From Candidatus Zixiibacteriota bacterium (lineage in GTDB: Bacteria > Zixibacteria > MSB-5A5 > GN15 > FEB-12), in the NCBI GenBank assembly GCA_030591625.1, contig JAUVAR010000029.1:1-13490 (forward strand): 13,490 nucleotides of DNA, given 5' to 3'. The notes under the pieces were generated by a model that was not told the origin of the DNA, did no database searches, and saw only the letters and a list, made by a program, of their open reading frames with translations. Shown here one piece after another: positions 8,839 through 13,490 of this stretch; position 1 is the first letter of the stretch; the number at the start of each line of letters is the position of its first letter. The position numbers and the translations under genes are program-made.

Positions 8839-9536
8839 TACAAATACTCCAGAACTGTATCAATATCTGCTTTTTTCATAGTAACAAACCCATACCATCC
8901 AAATTCATTCATAGCGCTGGCAGTTGAGCGACCAAGTGCGATCGGTTTTGCAACCGGTTGTCCATGCTGATTGTGGTAGGCATTGACTGTTGAAGGGGCA
9001 GTAAAGAGAATGTAATCATCGGACTTAAACTGACCGGTCTGTTCTTTTGAAACATCAATTTTAAGTGTCTTATAACAGACGATAGGAATGTAGATTATCT
9101 TTGCATTATCAAGAATCTCTGCCGGTTCAAAATTAACTTTCTCCCCACGAGGGAATATAACCAGATCACCTGCTTTGGCCACATGGTCAGCAAATTCAGT
9201 GAAAAGCAACTCGCCGTACGTATCACTTGGGATAAAACTAACCGAGTAACCAAACTGCTTTACTCTTTCTGCCGTTTTTTTCCCAACAGCTGCAATGCTG
9301 TAGTCATCAGGAAGTGAACCATCAAGATTATCCAACTGTTCAAAGAAATAATTTACTGCATTCGATGATGTGAACATAATCCAGACCTTACCCGTTGTTT
9401 CAAAACGTACAGGCCAATCAAAATTGACAGCTTCGGTTTTTATAATTGGAAGTGAAACGAGTTCAATACCCTTAATGGCAGCCTTGTCCATCAAATGATC
9501 AAACTGCGACTGTGCTCTGGTGATTCCGAGCCTCAT
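8838..9536 (-). CDS. hemD: Uroporphyrinogen-III synthase
   Basis: This 232-residue protein closes and isomerises hydroxymethylbilane to uroporphyrinogen III. HemD is poorly conserved, and recognition rests on the paired-domain motif pattern plus position between hemC and hemB. FTSSNAV (55-61), AVGKKTA (83-89), TYGEL (106-110), FTAPSTV (178-184) and ALGRSTA (200-206) are the usual weak signatures of the two Rossmann-like lobes. I chose ATG at 9536 because GGAG (9544-9547) sits 7 bases upstream; the TTG at 9542 would be only one base from that site. With this start there are two bases between the hemC stop and the hemD start. Length is close to the family's usual 240-260. No fusion to a methyltransferase (CobA/SUMT) is present. 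Confidence 0.88.
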   Translation of the reverse strand: MRLGITRAQSQFDHLMDKAAIKGIELVSLPIIKTEAVNFDWPVRFETTGKVWIMFTSSNAVNYFFEQLDNLDGSLPDDYSIAAVGKKTAERVKQFGYSVSFIPSDTYGELLFTEFADHVAKAGDLVIFPRGEKVNFEPAEILDNAKIIYIPIVCYKTLKIDVSKEQTGQFKSDDYILFTAPSTVNAYHNQHGQPVAKPIALGRSTASAMNEFGWYGFVTMKKADIDTVLEYL

Positions 9537-9547
9537 GATCAAACTCC
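9537..9547 (-). promoter_or_regulatory. Ribosome-binding site that fixes the hemD start
   Basis: On the minus strand GGAG (9544-9547) is followed by seven bases and then ATG (9534-9536). A TTG six bases earlier in the same frame lies too close to this site, so ATG at 9536 is preferred. Confidence 0.65.
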
Positions 9548-10456
9548 GACGTTAAGCTTCGAAAAAGCTTCTTCTACAATTGTATCGATATCAGAGCCTG
9601 TTATTTCAACTCTATCGAGGCCATCCCAACCATCTTCTCCAACGCGACGCCCCAGAATCGCTTTCAATCTATATTCATTATCTTTGAAACTTGATACAAC
9701 ACCCAAAGGAAGCGAACAACCGAGTTCGAATTTGGCAAGAAGACCACGTTCCAACATTGCTGTTTTCATTTCTTCTTTAGAACCGAGCTTTGAAATTATA
9801 TCTTCTACACGTCGGTCATTCGAACGAATTTGTATTCCCAAAATTCCCTGCGCAGGAGCCGGCAAATATTGTTCAGGATCTAAAAGGACAACCTCAAGAT
9901 CCGAAAGATCAAGTTCAAGGCGTATCACTCCGGCAGCTGCGATAACAATCGCATCATAACCACCAGCGCGAAGTTTGTTAACCCGTGTCGGGACATTGCC
10001 ACGTAAATCTTTGATAACAAGATCGGGACTAAAATGAGCAATCTGACATTTTCTACGAGCCGAACTTGTGCCGATCACACCACCCGACTTTACTGGCAAC
10101 AATCCCTCGCCCGTGAATGATTCTTTTCGAATCAACAACATCTCACGACTATCCGCACGGTAGCCGGCGGCACCAAGTTTGAGACCTTCAGGTTGAGAAG
10201 TCATAAGGTCTTTCAATGAATGCACGGCCAGATCAATTTCATTCGCAAGAAGAGCATCTTCAAGTTCCTTCGTGAAGAACCCCTTCCCTTCCATCTTATC
10301 GAATGAAATATTATCGATCTTGTCACCCGACGTTTTGATAATCATAATCTCAACGTCACATCCGTGCTCTTCAACCAATACCTTTTGGATGAAATTTGCC
10401 TGGTATAAAGCGAGATCAGAACCCCGCGACCCGATAGTTAATTTCGTATTGTTCAT
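9539..10456 (-). CDS. hemC: Hydroxymethylbilane synthase (porphobilinogen deaminase)
   Basis: This 305-residue enzyme polymerises four porphobilinogens into hydroxymethylbilane on a dipyrromethane cofactor. IGSRGSDLALYQA (8-20) is the N-terminal signature. AVHSLKD (77-83) contains K82 and the catalytic aspartate D83. GTSSARR (129-135) and DLRGNVPTRVNKL (150-162) carry the substrate-binding arginines. The cofactor cysteine is C247 in FELGCSLPLG. Here the usual Gly-Gly-Cys reads Leu-Gly-Cys, a small deviation. APAQGILGIQ (200-209) is also typical. The ATG overlaps the hemA stop in the ATGA arrangement, which suggests translational coupling. Length is normal. Confidence 0.95.
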   Translation of the reverse strand: MNNTKLTIGSRGSDLALYQANFIQKVLVEEHGCDVEIMIIKTSGDKIDNISFDKMEGKGFFTKELEDALLANEIDLAVHSLKDLMTSQPEGLKLGAAGYRADSREMLLIRKESFTGEGLLPVKSGGVIGTSSARRKCQIAHFSPDLVIKDLRGNVPTRVNKLRAGGYDAIVIAAAGVIRLELDLSDLEVVLLDPEQYLPAPAQGILGIQIRSNDRRVEDIISKLGSKEEMKTAMLERGLLAKFELGCSLPLGVVSSFKDNEYRLKAILGRRVGEDGWDGLDRVEITGSDIDTIVEEAFSKLNVGV

Positions 10457-11727
10457 ACAGCTAATTTACGTCCGACCGCTAATTTATTTAAACCGATATC
10501 GGTTTTTGAATCTACCAATGATGCCGAAAGCATCTTAACCGGCTGGAACGAGGAATGACCAATAAGTTTTGTCATCAGTTTCAGGACAGCCTCTTTTTCA
10601 TCTTCGCCAATAGAGGTTACTTTCTTTTCGAAAAGATCATTGAATGCTTTGTGTGCGAGTTGTATCGACTCTTTGTAACCCTCAGTAAATATCGGCTTGA
10701 GTGATGATTCAATACTATTTGAAAGGAACTGATTTACAGCTTCACGAACAATATCGTTAGCTTTGCCAGATTCGACAAATTTGTTTCTAAGGTTGCCCTG
10801 TCCCTTATGTTTGAGCGCAGGGATATCAATCAGCATGACCCGTTCATCAAGATTGAATTCAAGTGAGAAGTCTCTTGGAATTGCAAGATCAACACAAACA
10901 ACTTTGCGATCTGACTTTTCGAGTCTGTCCAAAAAGCTTTCGTCGAAAACAGCATCGACGGCGGCAGTTGCAGAAACAATTGCTACGATTGAGCCTGGCT
11001 TTGATTTGAAGTCTTCAAGTGAAACTGCCATAGCATCAAATTGTTTAGCCAGATCGATAGCCTTATCAATCGTTCGATTTACAAAAAGCAAATTAGCCTT
11101 CATATGCTTGCGAATATAACGCGCCATCTTGACAGTCATTTCGCCGGAACCAACCAGAGCGACTGTTCCATTCTCCACCGATTCTAATTCGGTACGAAGT
11201 TCACCGGCTGCAAGTGAGGCCATAGAAAGTGAACCTTCGCCCAACGACGTTTCCCGTTTTACTTTCTTGGCGGTCAACATCGACTCTTTGGCGAGTGAGT
11301 CAATCATCGGACCAGACAGACCAGAATTAGATGCCTCTTCAAAAGCAGCTTTGAACTGGCCGGTAATTTGAGTTTCACCGACAACAAGTGATTCCAGCGA
11401 AGAGGTCGTGCGGAAAAGATGAGTAATCGCCTCTTTGCCGGTGAAATGATAAAAGTCGTTTGGGAAAAAACTAAGATTGTTCTGACCGCACAGGAGCTTA
11501 TCGATCAAACGGTGTAAAACCCGACGACCGCGAATCTTGCCGGAGGTAACGTACAAGAATTCCACGCGGTTACAAGTCGAGAGATATACCAGTTCATCAA
11601 GACCAAGCTTTTCCTTAAGCTGTTCAAGCTGTTGGAGTTTGGAATCTCTATCGAGCGTCAAATGCTCTAAAAGAGCCATATTCTGCTGCCAGATCGAAGT
11701 GCCAATTATTCCAAATTCTGTCGTCAT
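10453..11727 (-). CDS. hemA: Glutamyl-tRNA reductase
   Basis: This 424-residue enzyme uses NADPH to reduce glutamyl-tRNA to glutamate-1-semialdehyde, the first committed step of the C5 route. LSTCNRVE (49-56) contains the nucleophilic cysteine C52. HLFRTTSSLESLVVGETQI (103-121) is the catalytic-domain signature. GSGEM (193-197) is the NADPH-binding loop, with VNRT (216-219) after it, and VDLAIPRD (279-286) closes the Rossmann domain. A helical dimerisation region follows to the end. I chose ATG at 11727, where family homology begins, with GGA (11735-11737) seven bases upstream; a GTG at 11796 is in frame and would add 23 residues but has no ribosome-binding site. The very N-terminus is odd: it reads FGIIGTSIWQQN where most homologues have a GxxHxxAP block. 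It is the first hem gene. Confidence 0.93.
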   Translation of the reverse strand: MTTEFGIIGTSIWQQNMALLEHLTLDRDSKLQQLEQLKEKLGLDELVYLSTCNRVEFLYVTSGKIRGRRVLHRLIDKLLCGQNNLSFFPNDFYHFTGKEAITHLFRTTSSLESLVVGETQITGQFKAAFEEASNSGLSGPMIDSLAKESMLTAKKVKRETSLGEGSLSMASLAAGELRTELESVENGTVALVGSGEMTVKMARYIRKHMKANLLFVNRTIDKAIDLAKQFDAMAVSLEDFKSKPGSIVAIVSATAAVDAVFDESFLDRLEKSDRKVVCVDLAIPRDFSLEFNLDERVMLIDIPALKHKGQGNLRNKFVESGKANDIVREAVNQFLSNSIESSLKPIFTEGYKESIQLAHKAFNDLFEKKVTSIGEDEKEAVLKLMTKLIGHSSFQPVKMLSASLVDSKTDIGLNKLAVGRKLAV

Positions 11728-11734
11728 CTCTAAA

Positions 11735-11737
11735 TCC
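11735..11737 (-). promoter_or_regulatory. Probable hemA ribosome-binding site
   Basis: GGA on the minus strand with seven bases to ATG 11725-11727. The upstream GTG at 11796 has only TTAATGACATTAGC before it, with no purine-rich site. Confidence 0.4.
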
Positions 11738-11796
11738 AATCTTAGTTCATCATCATATTGGACCGAATATGCAGTTTGAAACGATTCTTTTGTCAC

Positions 11797-11911
11797 GCTA
11801 ATGTCATTAAGTTTGTGAAAAAACGTACAATGTCACTTTTTTTTAGCACTAGATAGCATATAATACCATACTATATAGTAAGATTTGACAGATTAACAGC
11901 TTAAGGCAGAT
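11797..11911 (-). promoter_or_regulatory. Spacer upstream of hemA with possible promoter
   Basis: This 115-base A+T-rich spacer separates the membrane-protein stop from the extended hemA frame. On the minus strand there is an extended -10-like element, TGG followed by TATTAT (11860-11868). A poor -35 match (TGTCAA, 11885-11890) stands 19 bases away, and the gap between them contains a perfect 12-bp palindrome. This is the only plausible place for a hem operon promoter in the window. No terminator is visible after the membrane-protein gene, so read-through is also possible. Confidence 0.3.
11869..11880. promoter_or_regulatory. 12-bp perfect palindrome, possible operator
   Basis: TACTATATAGTA is fully self-complementary and lies between the possible -35 and -10 elements upstream of hemA. 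An operator is a reasonable guess from position and symmetry. A/T-rich palindromes also arise by chance, and no regulator gene is nearby. Confidence 0.35.
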
Positions 11912-12367
11912 TTAGACGCTTGGAATTGCCCTGAAATAGCGAATTCCCGAGAGAAATAAGGCTGTTCCAACCATTGTAAATATGACCATTCTCAGGTCAT
12001 CCGGCAAACCGAGCTGTTTGATGAGAATTCCCAGGCTGACCATGAACATAACAATGAGATACGCCTGCATTGGCTGGAAAGCGAATAGACAGATTTTTGA
12101 CTTATGTGGGGCTAACTCTCTGATCCGCTCGAGGTTCCGTTTTACGATTTTGGAGAATACGAACTGATGTTTGACGTAGCCTATGATAAATCCGATTAGA
12201 ATCGGATAATTGAACGGCGAACCGAACTGATACGAAATCCCAACCGCCCGATATATCATGAATGCCCCAATTACAACCCAGAGGAAACCAGCCCCAAAGA
12301 CAAGGACTTTGCGAGGGACAGATGGAGCGGGAACATGTTTTACAATTGGCGCAAAAATCTTATACAC
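11912..12367 (-). CDS. Small four-helix integral membrane protein, function unknown
   Basis: This 151-residue protein has four hydrophobic segments at about 21-39, 54-68, 100-117 and 126-143, and a basic cytosolic-looking loop (VKHQ, then IVKRNLERIREL, about 65-84). The first helix begins PRKVLVFGAGFLWVVIGAFM. It resembles small uncharacterised membrane proteins sharing a pattern of xGxLWxxxGxFM, GxxxGYxK, and a Met-rich third helix followed by a Gly-rich fourth; I know no function for them. There is no signal-peptide cleavage site. The GTG start is supported by AGGA (12375-12378) seven bases upstream. It is not the HemX/CcsA protein often linked to hemA: it is too short and lacks the WxxWD motif. 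A link to heme is therefore only positional. Confidence 0.75.
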   Translation of the reverse strand: MYKIFAPIVKHVPAPSVPRKVLVFGAGFLWVVIGAFMIYRAVGISYQFGSPFNYPILIGFIIGYVKHQFVFSKIVKRNLERIRELAPHKSKICLFAFQPMQAYLIVMFMVSLGILIKQLGLPDDLRMVIFTMVGTALFLSGIRYFRAIPSV

Positions 12368-12374
12368 GTATTGG

Positions 12375-12378
12375 TCCT
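12375..12378 (-). promoter_or_regulatory. Ribosome-binding site of the membrane-protein gene
   Basis: AGGA on the minus strand with seven bases to the GTG at 12365-12367. It decides for the GTG start. Confidence 0.6.
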
Positions 12379-12437
12379 ATTTTTGACAACCTACTTCCTG
12401 AGTTCATTACAGACTTCAACACCCAACATACGTAGAG

Positions 12438-12451
12438 GTTCCGAAAGGAGC
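12438..12451 (+). repeat. Short hairpin with GAAA tetraloop
   Basis: GTTCC (12438-12442) and GGAGC (12447-12451) pair over a GAAA loop, with one G.U pair when read on the plus strand. The stem is short and could be chance. It adjoins a run of seven G residues (12461-12467). Confidence 0.3.
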
Positions 12452-12487
12452 AAGAGTTTAGGGGGGGTGACCTGATAGTCTTTGTAG

Positions 12488-12510
12488 GGAAGGCCTGTCT
12501 TCGGCCTGCC
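12488..12510. repeat. Imperfect palindrome 1
   Basis: AGGCC (12491-12495) pairs with GGCCT (12503-12507) over a seven-base loop TGTCTTC. An A/G mismatch and two further G-C pairs extend the stem to 12488 and 12510. No T-run follows on either strand. Confidence 0.5.
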
Positions 12511-12525
12511 TAATGACAATTAGAT

Positions 12526-12549
12526 GGCGGTTCTGAAGACAGAACCACC
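12526..12549. repeat. Imperfect palindrome 2, related to the aminotransferase terminator
   Basis: GGCGGTTCTG (12526-12535) faces CAGAACCACC (12540-12549) across a four-base AAGA loop. Nine of ten positions pair. The tenth is C/A in plus-strand reading and G.U in minus-strand RNA. The arms share GGCGGTTC / GAACCACC with the terminator at 13047-13072, but there is no T-run next to this copy. Confidence 0.6.
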
Positions 12550-12575
12550 CTACGTAGAATTTTACACTCCCGTAC

Positions 12576-12603
12576 CCCACCAAGAGCGATAGCGGCTGGT
12601 GGG
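12576..12603. repeat. Palindrome 3
   Basis: CCCACCA (12576-12582) and TGGTGGG (12597-12603) form a perfect seven-base-pair stem. The 14-base interior may hold a small CG/CG pairing. Only three T residues follow on the plus strand, too few for a convincing terminator. Confidence 0.5.
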
Positions 12604-12730
12604 TTTACTCTTAACAACAATATCCTGACAGATCAATCCGCACTCTCGAAAACCACACCACACCGATGTTAATACTGTGTGGACTCTGTTATATGAAAGC
12701 GAGGTCGAAGTATGTTCAGAATTGAAAGAA

Positions 12731-12772
12731 CGGTCAGACCCTCCAAAGCGGGCAAGCAGAATCACCTGACCG
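12731..12772. repeat. Inverted repeat 4 with long loop
   Basis: CGGTCAG (12731-12737) and CTGACCG (12766-12772) are perfect reverse complements separated by 28 bases. The left arm also begins the small palindrome GGTCAGACC (12732-12740). Confidence 0.45.
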
Positions 12773-12799
12773 CACAAGATCATTTTGTATCAACAACAA

Positions 12800-12844
12800 G
12801 CGTCAGGTCACACGTCCGGCAAAGCCGTCCGCAAGACCTAACGC
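12800..12844. repeat. Imperfect palindrome 5 with nested hairpin
   Basis: GCGTCAGGTC (12800-12809) pairs with GACCTAACGC (12835-12844) at nine of ten positions. The odd pair is C/A on the plus strand and G.U in minus-strand RNA. Inside lies a second hairpin, CGGC (12817-12820) with GCCG (12824-12827) and an AAA loop. Confidence 0.55.
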
Positions 12845-13041
12845 AACTTTGGAGATTACAGCTAAAACCACTACAGGCGCATCTTCCAGAAAGGCCACCT
12901 TATGACTACAACGCACCTATTTTTTGCACGAGCAAAGCCGATTTGAGTCAATCGCTTGTCCTTCAATCAATTGAGTCGGAGGTACCAGTCCATGATAGGT
13001 CCATTCGCCACAAATTCAATGTCGTTATTGCCGAAAACAAG

Positions 13042-13072
13042 AAAAAGGGCGGTTCAAAAGATAGAACCACCC
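13042..13072 (-). terminator. Intrinsic terminator of the class I/II aminotransferase gene
   Basis: Read on the minus strand, GGGTGGTTC (13064-13072) pairs with GAACCGCCC (13047-13055), with one G.U pair and an eight-base loop, followed at once by TTTTT (13042-13046). It begins about 30 bases after the aminotransferase stop codon. Stem, loop and U-run all fit Rho-independent termination. Confidence 0.85.
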
Positions 13073-13101
13073 TAACTATAAATCTGGTTTCTAAATACTA
13101 A

Positions 13102-13490
13102 CTATACCGAAACGCTCTTCCCCGCCAGATTCGCGATAGCTTTGCGGATCATATCGGTCGAGCAGGCATACGAGAACCGAATCGATTTCTGTTCATCATA
13201 GAAAATATCACCCGGAACACAACCCATCGAATAGGTGTCGATCAGATGGTTCACCAAATCCCAGGCAGAACCTTCCCACTGGTCGGTAATCCGTGCATAC
13301 AAGTAAAACGCACCACCCGGAGGCATAGCGCATTCCAAGAGATCGGTTTTCTTGATTCCCGCAAAAAGGATGTCCCGTCGTTCGCGGTAAACATCGCACA
13401 TCTCGGTTACAAAATTTTGAGGACCCTCAAGAGCGGCAATTCCACCATACTGTGTTGGTGTAGAAACACCATTGATCGTATAGAGAATCA
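13102..13490 (-). CDS. PLP-dependent aminotransferase, class I/II, C-terminal part
   Basis: The frame is open from the right edge, and 128 complete codons are visible before TAG at 13102. The N-terminal two thirds, including the PLP-lysine, lie outside the window. The visible part is the end of the large domain and the small C-terminal domain of a fold-type I aminotransferase: STPTQYGGIAALEGPQNFV (9-27 of the visible part), PPGGAFYLYA (56-65), VPGDIFY (91-97) and SIRFSYACS (102-110). The arginine in the last motif (visible residue 104) corresponds to the substrate alpha-carboxylate arginine. It resembles the aspartate/aromatic aminotransferase group, but the substrate cannot be told from this piece. 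A strong terminator follows, so it is transcribed apart from the genes to its left. Confidence 0.85.
   Translation of the reverse strand, partial: ILYTINGVSTPTQYGGIAALEGPQNFVTEMCDVYRERRDILFAGIKKTDLLECAMPPGGAFYLYARITDQWEGSAWDLVNHLIDTYSMGCVPGDIFYDEQKSIRFSYACSTDMIRKAIANLAGKSVSV

Larger units (their letters stand above)
12368..13101. other. 734-base gene-free stretch with multiple palindromes
   Basis: I see no gene here. Short open frames on both strands (for example 12712-13101 plus and 12562-12783 minus) have low-complexity or basic composition and cross the palindromes, so they look spurious. The stretch contains at least five imperfect palindromes between 12488 and 12844, listed separately, and ends with the intrinsic terminator of the aminotransferase gene at 13042-13072. 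Bases 12845-13040 show no structure I can name. Confidence 0.6.

Noticed and set aside
9495..9959. 154-codon plus-strand open frame
   Set aside because: It is fully antisense to hemC and the start of hemD, both well supported, and its Ser/Arg-rich translation is typical of antisense shadows.
11728..11796. GTG-initiated 23-residue extension of HemA
   Set aside because: No ribosome-binding site before the GTG, and family similarity starts at the internal ATG 11727. It cannot be excluded.
11793..11807. Four-codon leader frame (ATG ACA TTA GCG TGA) before hemA
   Set aside because: It has no ribosome-binding site and no attenuator hairpin near it, so it is most likely chance.
11816..11842. Possible plus-strand terminator (GTGA...TCAC then T8)
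   Set aside because: The stem is only four base pairs with an A-rich interior, and there is no plus-strand gene to terminate.
11859..11890. Perfect TATAAT (11859-11864) and TTGACA (11885-11890) on the plus strand
   Set aside because: They are in the wrong order for one promoter, each lacks a partner at about 17 bases, and no gene follows on that strand.
11912..12367. Membrane protein as HemX/CcsA-type heme protein
   Set aside because: Only 151 residues and four helices, without the tryptophan-rich WxxWD heme-handling motif.
12562..12783. 73-codon minus-strand open frame
   Set aside because: It lies inside the palindrome cluster and its composition follows the repeats. I see no sign of a real protein.
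12712..13101. 129-codon plus-strand open frame
   Set aside because: It crosses two palindromes and the minus-strand terminator, has no ribosome-binding site that I can see, and its translation is basic and unlike any family I know. All supported genes are on the other strand.
12368..13101. CRISPR array or tRNA gene in the gene-free stretch
   Set aside because: The palindromes differ in sequence and spacing, there is no regular repeat-spacer pattern, and no cloverleaf can be drawn.

Overview
This window carries a complete heme-biosynthesis operon from a bacterium that makes 5-aminolevulinate by the C5 route (glutamyl-tRNA reductase plus glutamate-1-semialdehyde aminomutase). Every gene I can support lies on the minus strand, so transcription runs from high to low coordinates. 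The DNA is moderately A+T-rich by eye, with clear GGAG/AGGA ribosome-binding sites and ATG or GTG starts. I cannot assign a phylum. The gene content, the use of both HemN and a HemY-type oxidase, and several unusual motif variants point to a deep-branching or poorly sampled lineage rather than a familiar proteobacterium or firmicute. That is inference.

Layout from right to left (direction of transcription). The right edge holds the C-terminal 128 codons of a class I/II PLP-dependent aminotransferase (13102-13490), followed by a strong intrinsic terminator (13042-13072). A 734-base gene-free stretch (12368-13101) follows, holding a series of imperfect palindromes. Next is a four-helix membrane protein of unknown function (11912-12367, GTG start with a good AGGA). 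A 115-base spacer then contains a 12-bp perfect palindrome and a possible promoter for the hem genes.

The hem genes are hemA, hemC, hemD, hemB, hemL, hemE, hemN, hemH and a HemY-type protoporphyrinogen oxidase gene (11727 down to 1837). Adjacent genes overlap or sit within a few bases of each other, so they almost certainly share one transcript. The nine enzymes cover every step from glutamyl-tRNA to protoheme by the protoporphyrin branch. Catalytic or cofactor residues are visible in eight of them; HemD is recognised from weaker motifs.

After a 96-base gap, the left end (1-1740) is an open frame of 580 codons that runs off the window. It starts with an APH/choline-kinase-like domain and continues into a degenerate M23/LytM-like domain. 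In known proteins of this architecture a class III aminotransferase domain follows; here it would lie outside the window.

The least explained parts are the palindrome-rich stretch at 12438-12844, where mismatches repeatedly become G.U pairs if the minus strand is transcribed, and the kinase/dead-M23 fusion next to the heme operon.
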